From an uncultured Acidaminococcus sp. (GTDB taxonomy: Bacteria; Bacillota_C; Negativicutes; Acidaminococcales; Acidaminococcaceae), in contig OMUE01000250.1 of assembly GCA_900314165.1 (NCBI GenBank), positions 1-21,950 of the forward strand: a DNA stretch of 21,950 bases, written 5' to 3'. The notes below the pieces were generated by a model. That model was not told the DNA's origin. It did no database searches and saw only the letters and a list, made by a program, of their open reading frames with translations. The position numbers were made by a program, and so were the translations under genes. Shown piece by piece: positions 6,377 to 13,346 of the stretch; the stretch's first letter is position 1, and each line of letters starts with the position of its first letter.

Positions 6377-7132
6377 ATGGCGGAAAAGATTGTACAAACG
6401 GCTGGACGGAAGGCTCTGGGAAATTTTGCTCCGGACTTTGCCCATTTCAATGACGATGTATTGTTCGGAGAAAACTGGAATAACGGGGATATTACCGTGA
6501 AGACCCGCTGTATCATTACCGTGGTGGCCCTCATGGCTTCCGGAATCACGGACTCTTCCCTGACCTACCACCTGCAGAATGCCAAGGCTCACGGCGTAAC
6601 CCGGGCAGAAATCGCTGCGGTCATTACCCACGTGGCCTTTTATGCAGGCTGGCCTAAGGCCTGGGCTGCTTTCAACCAGGCCAAAGAAGTTTGGAGGGAA
6701 GAAGCTCCATCTGGCACCAAGGAAGCGTTCCAGCAGGAAATCATGTTCCCCATTGGGGCACCCAACGATGCCTATGCGAAATATTTCATCGGCCAAAGCT
6801 ATTTGGCCCCGGTGTCCGGACAGCCGTTCCCTATGTACAACGTGACTTTCGAACCGGGCTGCCGGAACAACTGGCACGTCCATCACGCTAGTAAAGGCGG
6901 CGGGCAGGTTATCATCTGCGTGGGCGGCAAAGGCTGGTATCAGGAATATGGCAAAGAAGCCGTAGAACTGACACCCGGTAAAGTCGTCGTCATTCCGGAG
7001 GGGGCAAAACATTGGCACGGTGCCCAAAAAGATTCCTGGATGGCTCACCTGGCCTTTGAAGTCCCCGGTGAAAATACCAGCAACGAATGGCTGGAGCCGG
7101 TGACGGACGAAGAATACGAAAAGTTGAAATGA
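6377..7132 (+). CDS. Carboxymuconolactone decarboxylase-like / cupin two-domain protein
   Basis: A 251-residue fusion. Residues about 15-105 form an AhpD/CMD-like helical domain (RCIITVVALMASG, ITHVAFYAGWPKAW). It lacks the CxxH-type redox cysteines of AhpD, so it resembles the decarboxylase branch. Residues about 150-230 are a cupin barrel with NNWHVHH (His 167, 169, 170) and IPEGAKHWHG (His 212, 214) as the metal-binding signature. No signal peptide is seen, so it should be cytoplasmic. It sits between two flavodoxins with gaps of 19 and 22 bases, in one operon. This fusion is often found beside flavodoxins and aldo/keto reductases in anaerobes; its substrate is not established here. Confidence 0.9.
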   Translation: MAEKIVQTAGRKALGNFAPDFAHFNDDVLFGENWNNGDITVKTRCIITVVALMASGITDSSLTYHLQNAKAHGVTRAEIAAVITHVAFYAGWPKAWAAFNQAKEVWREEAPSGTKEAFQQEIMFPIGAPNDAYAKYFIGQSYLAPVSGQPFPMYNVTFEPGCRNNWHVHHASKGGGQVIICVGGKGWYQEYGKEAVELTPGKVVVIPEGAKHWHGAQKDSWMAHLAFEVPGENTSNEWLEPVTDEEYEKLK

Positions 7133-7154
7133 GTATAGAAAGGACTACGAATCG

Positions 7155-7622
7155 ATGAACGCACTTGTTGCTTATTTCAGTGCCACGGGTACGACAGCGG
7201 TTGTGGCGAAAAAACTGGCCGATGTTCTGAATTGTGATATCTTCTCCATTATGCCTGTAGAACCTTATACGGATGCGGACCTGAATTGGATGAATGCCCA
7301 GAGCCGCAGCAGCCGCGAAATGAAGGATCCGGCCAGTCGGGTGGAAATCAAGAAGCGGGTAGCCAATATGAAGCAGTATGATACGCTGTATATCGGATTC
7401 CCCATCTGGTGGTATGTAGCTCCTCACATTATCAACAGCTTCCTGGAGCAGTATGATCTGGCAGGTAAGACCATCCACCTGTTTGCTACCAGCGGCGGCA
7501 GCGGCATGGGTAGAACTGTAGCAGAGTTGAAGGCCTCTGCACCCGGAGCCACCTTTGGCAAAGCCGAACGGTTTCCTGCCAATGCCAGTGAAAGAGCTCT
7601 GGAAAAGTGGGCGAAAAAATAA
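7155..7622 (+). CDS. Flavodoxin (cytoplasmic)
   Basis: A 155-residue single-domain flavodoxin. The start MNALVAYFSATGTTAVVAKK contains the FMN phosphate-binding loop; LYIGFPIWWYVAPH (residues about 77-90) and FATSGGSGMGRT (about 111-122) are the flavin-stacking loops. There is no signal sequence. It is the last gene of the 5728-7622 operon and the third flavodoxin-fold protein within 4 kb. It may serve as the cytoplasmic counterpart of the exported one at 5728 (inference). A strong terminator follows 34 bases later. Confidence 0.92.
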   Translation: MNALVAYFSATGTTAVVAKKLADVLNCDIFSIMPVEPYTDADLNWMNAQSRSSREMKDPASRVEIKKRVANMKQYDTLYIGFPIWWYVAPHIINSFLEQYDLAGKTIHLFATSGGSGMGRTVAELKASAPGATFGKAERFPANASERALEKWAKK

Positions 7623-7656
7623 GAGAATAGTGAAAGGTGAGAAGTGGAAAAAGGAA

Positions 7657-7696
7657 AGGACGTTACCTGAGGATTGAGGTAACGTCCTGATTTTTT
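7657..7696 (+). terminator. Rho-independent terminator of the flavodoxin operon
   Basis: A perfect 12-bp stem, AGGACGTTACCT (7657-7668) with AGGTAACGTCCT (7677-7688), has an 8-base loop and is followed by six T (7691-7696). A short AGTGAAAGGTGAG repeat-like stretch lies between the stop codon and the stem. Confidence 0.92.
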
Positions 7697-7852
7697 CTTG
7701 AGAGGATCCGCAAACAGGTAGAGAAAAAGAGAGATTCGTAGGGGCTTCGCAGCAAGCTGCACACTCATGCTGTCAGCCAATCAAGCTTCGCTTTCTTGGG
7801 ACAGCAAGTCGTCGTAAGATAAGCCCACCAGGGATGCTCGTTTAAGGAATAT
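7697..7852. other. Gene-free spacer between convergent units
   Basis: The 370 bases between the flavodoxin stop (7622) and the DUF1848 pseudogene end (7993) hold two terminator-like hairpins and one dispersed repeat. The remaining 156 bases here show no credible coding frame, RNA gene or promoter. A CGTAGGGGCTTCGCAGC segment at 7738-7754 faintly resembles the flank of the GGGCGCATC repeat and may be a decayed repeat. Confidence 0.5.
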
Positions 7853-7885
7853 TTGGTGGACGCATCTAACGATGCGCCCCTACGG
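7853..7885. repeat. Dispersed palindromic repeat, copy 2
   Basis: This matches 3498-3530 at 31 of 33 bases (GGGCG becomes GGACG, CTTAC becomes CTAAC), again ending in GATGCGCCCCTACGG. One substitution weakens a stem pair relative to copy 1. Confidence 0.75.
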
Positions 7886-7922
7886 GTTAGAATAAAGTGT
7901 AGATGTTTAGTGAAATAGAAAG

Positions 7923-7948
7923 AGGCGCTGTGAGGATTCACAACGCCT
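7923..7948. terminator. Probable bidirectional terminator between convergent units
   Basis: An 11-bp stem with one mismatch and a GGAT loop (AGGCGCTGTGA / TCACAACGCCT). On the plus strand it is followed by TACGTGTTTTATT, on the minus strand by CTTTCTATTT. It lies 45 bases past the end of the minus-strand DUF1848 remnant. Confidence 0.6.
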
Positions 7949-7992
7949 TACGTGTTTTATTACATATTTAAAATAAGCATATGATACTTTTT

Positions 7993-8345
7993 CTATAATC
8001 CAAGTGTCATTTGCGGATCCAGCCAGCTTTTCTGATGAGCCTCGTGAATCACGTCTCCGGGTTCACGGCCTCCGATAAGGAACGGAGACAGAGGGTTGTG
8101 GCGAAGCCTGTTGGCTTTGACCCGTCTGGCATCCGTATTGGCATAGCAATAGCGGCACAAATGGGCACCGGGTTCTTCGTGCAGAAGCTGATGCAGTCCA
8201 CTACGTCCGGAGACAGGCTGTATTTTGTGACCTGGGAGGGGTTATAAGGATTGCGGACCAGCACGAAGCCTGCTTTCAAGCGATTCAGGAACCACTGGGA
8301 ATAAAAGGCAGGGATATCCGTCCGCATACCGGTTTGCAGGATCAT
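7993..8345 (-). pseudogene. DUF1848 family protein, internal out-of-frame deletion
   Basis: From the ATG at 8345 the minus strand encodes the family's N-terminus (MILQTGMRTDIPAFYSQWF, VLVRNPYNP, SLSPDVVD, FCTKNPVP), about 57 residues. Immediately afterwards the DNA carries the family's C-terminal tail in a different frame (CRYCYANTD, NPLSPFLIGG, GDVIHEAHQKSWLDP), ending at TAG 7993-7995. The roughly 300-residue family norm means about 190 residues are missing, and the original frame stops early at 8049. The CxxC of the tail belongs to the Cys-rich site lost from the product. The start overlaps the sirtuin stop (ATGA), and AGGAGG lies upstream, so the gene was once the third gene of the macrodomain-sirtuin operon. 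Confidence 0.85.
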
Positions 8346-9301
8346 AAAGCGCCTCCTGATGGAGGTGCGGCCAGATACGCCAGGACGGCGGCAATATCCG
8401 CATTCAGCCAGACAGAACGGTCCCGGATTTCCTCGGGGGCACTGGCATGGCCGGCATTCAGACACACATAGGAAGCACGGGGATTCCGGTCCGTCATGTT
8501 CCAGAAATTGTATTTGATGATGCCCGGTGTATTGTAGCCCACGCCTAATTCTAGGTACAGGATGCGGCTGCCACTGTGCTCCTCTACAAAGGCTTTGTAA
8601 CGGCGGTAGGCGGCCACCCAGCCCTCATCTTCTACAAATTTATCATCCGCCCGCAGGTTTGTGGTCATAGGACCACCATCGTCCGGGCACACGGGAATCA
8701 GTTCAGAGGGGATGGAGGATTTCAGAGTGACACCCTCAGGAATCTCCAGCTCATCGTTAAGGCCGATGGTAAAACCCTGGGCTAACAGCATAGGACGCAA
8801 AATCTCTTTGTTATCGTAGGTTTTGCGGAGGGAGGCTCCCTGCGGATCTGCACTTTGGAGCAGGCCGTAATCCCCCTGGGTATAGAACAACCGTTTTTTG
8901 TCAAAACCGGAGCGCTGGAAGCAGTGGTCCACGTTCGTGGTCAGCACGAAATAATCCCGGCCCTGCAGCAGGGTGCGGAGCTTGTCATACAGTCCTGTAG
9001 GGATAGGGGCGTAACGGTTGATCCAGATGAAACGAGACCAATAGGCCCAATACTCCTCCTGAGTGGGGAAAGGGTAGAACCCCCCTACGTACATATTGTC
9101 GAAGCCAAACTTCCGCTGGAAATCGCTGAAATAGTTTTCAAAGCGGGGACCGCTGTAGGTAAAGCCCGCTGCCGTGGATAATCCGGCGCCACCGCCTACC
9201 AGGATGGCGTCGCTGGTAAAGAACAGCTTGCGGATCTGCTCCAGTGTCTCCTCATCGGAGTAGGTCTTTATAGATTCTTTCGTCTTTTTCGAGAAAAACA
9301 T
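8342..9301 (-). CDS. Class M sirtuin (SirTM-type protein ADP-ribosyltransferase)
   Basis: A 319-residue Sir2-fold protein. The NAD-binding GGGAGLSTAAGF (residues 36-47) and TTNVDHCFQRSGF (121-133) are present. The usual catalytic His of deacetylating sirtuins is replaced by Gln (Q142 in FYTQGDYG), and no four-Cys zinc site is seen. These are hallmarks of the SirTM class, which in Staphylococcus and Streptococcus mono-ADP-ribosylates a lipoylated GcvH-like protein and is linked to a macrodomain eraser (Rack and colleagues). The macrodomain gene lies directly upstream, overlapping by 50 bases, and the DUF1848 remnant overlaps its stop. GAAGGTGA precedes the ATG. No gcvH-like or lplA gene lies in the window, so the target is unknown. 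Confidence 0.88.
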   Translation of the reverse strand: MFFSKKTKESIKTYSDEETLEQIRKLFFTSDAILVGGGAGLSTAAGFTYSGPRFENYFSDFQRKFGFDNMYVGGFYPFPTQEEYWAYWSRFIWINRYAPIPTGLYDKLRTLLQGRDYFVLTTNVDHCFQRSGFDKKRLFYTQGDYGLLQSADPQGASLRKTYDNKEILRPMLLAQGFTIGLNDELEIPEGVTLKSSIPSELIPVCPDDGGPMTTNLRADDKFVEDEGWVAAYRRYKAFVEEHSGSRILYLELGVGYNTPGIIKYNFWNMTDRNPRASYVCLNAGHASAPEEIRDRSVWLNADIAAVLAYLAAPPSGGAL

Positions 9302-10025
9302 TGAAAATCACCTTCATGGCGCCAGGATGCTCATCCTGGATTTTTTTTACAGTTTGGACGGCCAATTCAGCAGCCTGGTCGTTAGGGAAGCTGAAAACGC
9401 CGGTAGAAATGCAGCAGAAAGCCAGGCTTTTCAGGCCATTGTCCAGTGCCAGCTGCAGGCAGCTTTCGTAGCAGCTGATGAGCTGGGCTTTTTTCTGCTT
9501 CGTCACTCTGTCATAAATAATGGGCCCCACCGTATGGAGAACGTATTTGGCCGGCAGGTTGAAAGCCGGCGTGATTTTGGCGGTACCGGTGGCTTCTTCG
9601 TGGCCCTGGCGCTCCATAATCTCTTCGCAGGCATTCCGCAGCTGGATGCCGGCATAGGTATGGATGCAGTTGTCGATGCAATTGTGGCAGGGACGGTAGC
9701 AGCCCGTCATACCACTGTTGGCTGCGTTCACGATGCCATCTGCAGCGAGCGTGGTAATGTCGCCCCGCCACAGGTACAGGTCCGGCTGGATGGGCTCCAG
9801 CTCTTCCAACCGCACGATACCCCGCTCTGCATTCCGTTTCTGCAGGTACGCATCCTGCACTTCCTGGAATTCAGGAGATATAGCTTTAGGCGGCCGCACA
9901 TTCATGAGGCTCCGCAGCAGCATCCGCTGGCCATGAGTATCGGAGGGGATATTTATCTCACGATATTCGCTGCGCTCAGAGAGGAGAGCCTTGATCAGAT
10001 AGAGCCGTTGTTCACTTTCGTTCAT
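9252..10025 (-). CDS. Zinc-dependent macrodomain protein (ADP-ribosyl hydrolase)
   Basis: A 257-residue protein. Residues 1-80 form an N-terminal helical extension. The macrodomain follows: WRGDIT (86-91), VNAANSGMTGC (99-109), TVGPI (165-169) and the ISTGVFSFP loop (206-214). The insert GCYRPCHNCIDNCIH (108-122) carries the Cys/His metal-binding motif of the Zn-macrodomains that travel with SirTM sirtuins, which remove ADP-ribose from targets. The start at 10025 is preferred because GAGGTG lies 6 bases upstream; an in-frame ATG at 10037 has a weaker site. It is the first gene of the macrodomain-sirtuin-DUF1848 unit. Sirtuin and macrodomain would write and erase the same modification. Confidence 0.9.
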   Translation of the reverse strand: MNESEQRLYLIKALLSERSEYREINIPSDTHGQRMLLRSLMNVRPPKAISPEFQEVQDAYLQKRNAERGIVRLEELEPIQPDLYLWRGDITTLAADGIVNAANSGMTGCYRPCHNCIDNCIHTYAGIQLRNACEEIMERQGHEEATGTAKITPAFNLPAKYVLHTVGPIIYDRVTKQKKAQLISCYESCLQLALDNGLKSLAFCCISTGVFSFPNDQAAELAVQTVKKIQDEHPGAMKVIFNVFLEKDERIYKDLLR

Positions 10026-10041
10026 GATGCACCTCATTACT

Positions 10042-10071
10042 CTTATAAAAATAGGAGCTGTAAATTGTCTA
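10042..10071 (-). promoter_or_regulatory. Possible promoter of the macrodomain-sirtuin operon, inside the putP terminator
   Basis: On the minus strand TAGACA (10071-10066) and TATAAG (10047-10042) are 18 bases apart. They lie between the symporter stop and the macrodomain start, overlapping the hairpin at 10051-10081. Transcription would begin close to the ribosome binding site. Confidence 0.35.
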
Positions 10072-10081
10072 CAGCTCCTAT
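10046..10081 (-). terminator. Rho-independent terminator of the symporter gene
   Basis: On the minus strand a perfect 12-bp stem, ATAGGAGCTGTA with TACAGCTCCTAT (10081-10070 and 10062-10051), has a 7-base loop and is followed by a TTTTA run. It begins 7 bases after the symporter stop codon. Confidence 0.88.
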
Positions 10082-10087
10082 CCCAAA

Positions 10088-11623
10088 CTACTCAATCTTT
10101 GCTTTTTCAAATTCTTCCTGGATCTCTTTGGAAGGTTCCGGGGTCAGCAGGCTGACGATGACGATGGCGAACAGGCCAACCAGGAAGGCAGGCAGCAGCT
10201 CATAGATTCCGAATACGCCTCCCATGGGTTTGATTCCGTATTTCCAGACGAAGGTCATGACACCGCCGGCAATCATACCGGCCAATGCACCCTGGAACGT
10301 GGTCCGTTTCCAGAACAGGGAGCACAGCACGATGGGGCCGAAACCGGCACCGAAACCGGCCCAGGCAAAGGATACAATCCCAAAGACAGAACTGTCCGGG
10401 TTTTGGGCCAGCAGCATACCCAGGAGGGCAATTACCAGAACGGTGAGACGGGCTACCCGCATGCTGGCTTCCGGAGTCAGTTTGTAATGGAAGGTCTGCT
10501 GCAGCAGGTTTTCGGAAACGCTGGAGGCAGCAGCCAGCAGCTGGGAGTCAGCCGTGGACATAACGCTGGCCAGGATCCCGCTGATGATGAGGCCGCCCAA
10601 AGCCGCGGGGAGGATGCCATAAGTTGCGATGAGTTTGGAAATCTGCACCAGGATGGTTTCTGTAGCGTTGCCATGCAGCATAGGGATGATGCCCAGGGTG
10701 CTGACGGCCCTGCCGGCCAGGCCGATGATGACCACCAGGACCATGGAGATGGCCGCCCAGCTGGAAGCGACACGCCGGGAAATGACCAGTTTATGTTCTT
10801 CCCGGATGGCCATGTAGCGCAGCAGGAAGTGGGGCATACCGAAATACCCAAGGCCCCAGGACAAAGTGGTGAGAATCTGCAGGGGAGTGTAGGGAGCACC
10901 GCTGTTTGTCTTTTCGATATACGTAGCATGAAGGCTCAAATAACCAGGAAGTGTTCTAGCGTTAGCCAGGACAGCGTCCATACCACCGGCTTTTTCTACG
11001 GTGAAGAGCAGCACGGCGATGAGGGCCAGTGTCATGATGATGCTCTGGATCAGGTCCGTAAAAGAAGCTGCCAGGAACCCGCCGGTAGCCGTATAGCCAA
11101 CTACCACAATGGCAGATACGATCATGGCAGTCATATAATCCATGCCGAACAAGGAAGCGAACAGCTTGCCGCAGCCGGCGAACCCGGACGCCGTATAGGG
11201 GATGAAGAATACGATGATGATAATTGCGCTGACAGCGCACAGGATATTCTTTTCATCGTGGTACCGGTTAGAAAAGAATTCCGGCAACGTAATAGACCCC
11301 AGAACCTGGGAGTAACGGCGGATCCGGCGGGCTACTAAAAGCCAGGACAGATACGTACCTACGGACAGCCCGATAATGGTCCAGCCTACATCGGCAATAC
11401 CGGACAGATAAGCCAGACCGGGCAGGCCCATCATCAGGTAGCTGGACATATCAGAGGCTTCCGCGCTCATAGCGGTCACAAAGGGCCCCAGAGACCGGCC
11501 GCCAAGATAGAAATCGGACGTGGACGAGGTCTGCTTGGCACAATAAAACCCGATGGCCAGCATCCCTATCAGATAAAGAAATATAGTTCCTAAAATGTAA
11601 ATTGTTGCTTGTGACATACGCAT
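10088..11623 (-). CDS. putP: Sodium/solute symporter, PutP-like (SSS family)
   Basis: About 511 residues with 12-13 membrane helices. The FYLGGRSLGPFVTAMSAEASDMSSYLMMGLPG region near the N-terminus is the sodium/substrate site of PutP (compare Asp55 and Ser57 in E. coli). TADSQLLAAASSVSENL around residue 360 is the second conserved site. VASSWAAISM and the SFAWAGFGAGFGP block also fit. It most likely couples sodium entry to proline uptake; other SSS substrates cannot be excluded. Two adjacent in-frame ATGs (11623 and 11617) lie behind GAGGGGG; 11623 is used here, 6 bases from GAGG, but 11617 is nearly as good. TATAAT-like sequence (minus strand near 11655) suggests its own promoter. Confidence 0.9.
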   Translation of the reverse strand: MRMSQATIYILGTIFLYLIGMLAIGFYCAKQTSSTSDFYLGGRSLGPFVTAMSAEASDMSSYLMMGLPGLAYLSGIADVGWTIIGLSVGTYLSWLLVARRIRRYSQVLGSITLPEFFSNRYHDEKNILCAVSAIIIIVFFIPYTASGFAGCGKLFASLFGMDYMTAMIVSAIVVVGYTATGGFLAASFTDLIQSIIMTLALIAVLLFTVEKAGGMDAVLANARTLPGYLSLHATYIEKTNSGAPYTPLQILTTLSWGLGYFGMPHFLLRYMAIREEHKLVISRRVASSWAAISMVLVVIIGLAGRAVSTLGIIPMLHGNATETILVQISKLIATYGILPAALGGLIISGILASVMSTADSQLLAAASSVSENLLQQTFHYKLTPEASMRVARLTVLVIALLGMLLAQNPDSSVFGIVSFAWAGFGAGFGPIVLCSLFWKRTTFQGALAGMIAGGVMTFVWKYGIKPMGGVFGIYELLPAFLVGLFAIVIVSLLTPEPSKEIQEEFEKAKIE

Positions 11624-11706
11624 CTGCCCCCTCAAAAAATATACTTCTTATTATACTATGAGAATTGATTTGAGGGTATCCCAAATTTGTCACAAATGGG
11701 AAAAAA

Positions 11707-11750
11707 TAGCGAAGAGCGAAGAGTAAAGAGCGAAGAGGGGTGCGCGGCAC
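11707..11750 (+). repeat. GCGAAGA tandem repeat plus GTGC-GCG-GCAC hairpin
   Basis: Units AGCGAAG, AGCGAAG, AGTAAAG, AGCGAAG run from about 11708 to 11737. They are followed by GTGC-GCG-GCAC (11740-11750), a 4-bp stem with a 3-base loop. The element lies between two minus-strand genes, so its plus orientation does not follow transcription. A 13-base palindrome ATTTGTGACAAAT lies just to the left (within 11685-11698). Confidence 0.7.
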
Positions 11751-11757
11751 GGGCTAT

Positions 11758-12183
11758 TTATATGGTTTTTTCAATTTTTCTCAACAAGGCTATGGCAAGC
11801 TCTTCTTCGTCCTTAGTCAGCCCCGTCGTCACGCAGGTGTTGATTTCTTCCTCTTTCGGTTCGATTTCGGAAATCAGGGTTTTGCCCTTGTCCGACAGCG
11901 TCAGTACCATAAGGCGCTTGTCGTTTTCGTCGGGCTGGCGATGGATCAGCTGCCGCTTGGACAGCTGATCCACCATGGCCTTGATGGTATTAGGATTCTT
12001 TTCCAGTTTTTCCGCCAGGGACTTCTGGCACAGAGGACCGTCTTCTGCAATGAAGCGCAGGGCCGTCCACTGGTCCACCGTAATCCCCCAGCGCTTGAAC
12101 AGGTCATTCAGCTGGTAATGGATCTTCCGGGCTACCCGGTTCATGATGTAGCCCAGAGTATCGTCTAATTTCGGTTCCGTCAT
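11758..12183 (-). CDS. MarR-family transcriptional regulator
   Basis: A 141-residue winged-helix protein: dimerisation helix LGYIMNRVARKIHYQLNDLFK, GITVDQWTALRFI, recognition helix KNPNTIKAMVDQLSKRQLI and the wing RQPDENDKRLMVLTLSDKG with the conserved D-x-R. MarR proteins bind palindromes as dimers and usually respond to phenolic or oxidant ligands. Its start is 3 bases after the hydrolase stop, so it is the second gene of a hydrolase-marR operon. The 22-bp palindrome at 13257-13278 upstream of that operon is the obvious candidate operator, which would give autoregulation plus control of the divergent dioxygenase (inference). Confidence 0.93.
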   Translation of the reverse strand: MTEPKLDDTLGYIMNRVARKIHYQLNDLFKRWGITVDQWTALRFIAEDGPLCQKSLAEKLEKNPNTIKAMVDQLSKRQLIHRQPDENDKRLMVLTLSDKGKTLISEIEPKEEEINTCVTTGLTKDEEELAIALLRKIEKTI

Positions 12184-12186
12184 GGC

Positions 12187-13218
12187 TTAGGCCTTTAGGT
12201 ATTTGTCGAAGAAGTTCGTAATGACATCCAGCACTTTGTCCTGTACCCAGTACACACCGCCGTGAGCAGCTCCGGGAATGAGATACCGTTCACTGGGAAT
12301 CTGCCGTTCTTGCAGAGCCTGGAACAGCAGATCCGTCTGGCTGGGGGATACTACCGTGTCTGCAGTGCCGTGCATGAGCAGCATAGGGGCGCTGGTTTTG
12401 CTGATATAGGTCATAGGGTTTGCAGCTTTTGCCGCTTCCGGATGGGCCAGGATGCCGCCGTCATCGCCACCAAATACGGCAGAACCGTTGACCCACAGAG
12501 CTTCCGTAGCACCGGCAGAAGCGTGGAGCTTCTGGATAGCTTCCGGATAATCGTCCCCGATGCGGGTCAGGTCGGACAGGCCATACATGTCCACAGCAGC
12601 CTTGATATCGCTTGTCACGTTCAGGTTTTCCCCTTTATCAAAGGTAGTAGTGCCACTGGTCGTGGCTGCCATAGCCGTCAGATAGCCGCCGGCACTGCCC
12701 CCAATGACGCCCACCCGTTCCGGATCCACACCGAACTGCTGGGCATGGGCCTTGATAAAGCGGATAGAGGCTTTTACGTCCTCCAGGGGCTGAGGGAAGC
12801 GGCCCGTAGGAGCTACTCTGTACTGGATGCTGCCTACCACATAGCCATTTTCCGCCAGATGCATGCGCAGCTGGGCACCGTTGTCCTTGTTAGCGTTGAC
12901 AAAGCCACCGCCGGTCACAAAGATGATAGCCGGTTTCTTAGCTTTCGTCTGGGGCTGCAGGATATCCATCTTCATGGCTACGTTGGGATAGCCCCGCATG
13001 GGCACCTGTTCGTAGACCACATCAGAAATCAGCTTTACTTCATTCTTGGTAACGGTGACGGGCAGCTCCTGGCTGGGAACCTTGTTGACCATTTTAGCCG
13101 TAGAAGAGTCCACATTGACCACAGGCGGCTTCTTCGGCATCCGGGCATAGGCAGGAGAGCCTACAGTTAGTAACAAACTTGACAGTATGAACGCGTTATA
13201 AAACCATTTTCTTTTCAT
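12187..13218 (-). CDS. Secreted alpha/beta hydrolase (esterase, BD-FAE-like)
   Basis: A 343-residue protein with a cleavable signal peptide (hydrophobic residues 7-20, likely cut after SPAYA, residue 25). After a linker to about residue 65 comes an alpha/beta hydrolase. It has the oxyanion-hole TGGGF (102-106), nucleophile elbow GGSAGG with Ser 175, an acid in HGTAD (Asp 287) and the catalytic His 319 (GAAHGG). The layout resembles acetyl-xylan or feruloyl esterases and the hormone-sensitive lipase group. An aromatic ester substrate would fit the MarR regulator and ring-opening dioxygenase beside it, but that is inference. CTAGGAGG precedes the start. The promoter and palindrome upstream are described separately. 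Confidence 0.9.
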   Translation of the reverse strand: MKRKWFYNAFILSSLLLTVGSPAYARMPKKPPVVNVDSSTAKMVNKVPSQELPVTVTKNEVKLISDVVYEQVPMRGYPNVAMKMDILQPQTKAKKPAIIFVTGGGFVNANKDNGAQLRMHLAENGYVVGSIQYRVAPTGRFPQPLEDVKASIRFIKAHAQQFGVDPERVGVIGGSAGGYLTAMAATTSGTTTFDKGENLNVTSDIKAAVDMYGLSDLTRIGDDYPEAIQKLHASAGATEALWVNGSAVFGGDDGGILAHPEAAKAANPMTYISKTSAPMLLMHGTADTVVSPSQTDLLFQALQERQIPSERYLIPGAAHGGVYWVQDKVLDVITNFFDKYLKA

Positions 13219-13256
13219 ATTTACCTCCTAGGAATTATGTGATATACTACAGATAA

Positions 13257-13278
13257 ATTAATACGACATCGTATTAAT
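13257..13278. promoter_or_regulatory. 22-bp perfect palindrome, probable MarR operator
   Basis: ATTAATACGA and its exact complement TCGTATTAAT are separated by CA. The site lies just downstream of the minus-strand -10 element (13290-13295), where a bound repressor would block the start of the hydrolase-marR transcript, and 69 bases before the divergent dioxygenase gene. Single TACGA half-sites recur nearby (13281-13285 and 13301-13305). Confidence 0.8.
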
Positions 13279-13289
13279 CTTACGAATAG

Positions 13290-13319
13290 AGTATAAACAG
13301 TACGATAACCGCCTGTCAA
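13290..13319 (-). promoter_or_regulatory. Promoter of the hydrolase-marR operon
   Basis: On the minus strand TTGACA (13319-13314) and TATACT (13295-13290) are separated by 18 bases, giving a start near 13283 that falls beside the palindrome. On the plus strand TATTAT at 13323-13328 could serve the dioxygenase, but its -35 is weak. Confidence 0.75.
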
Positions 13320-13346
13320 TGGTATTATACCGAAAGGAGTCTTAAA

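Noticed and set aside
8342..9301. Ordinary sirtuin deacetylase (cobB)
   Set aside because: The catalytic His is Gln, the zinc-binding cysteines are absent and the gene is coupled to a macrodomain, all fitting SirTM instead.
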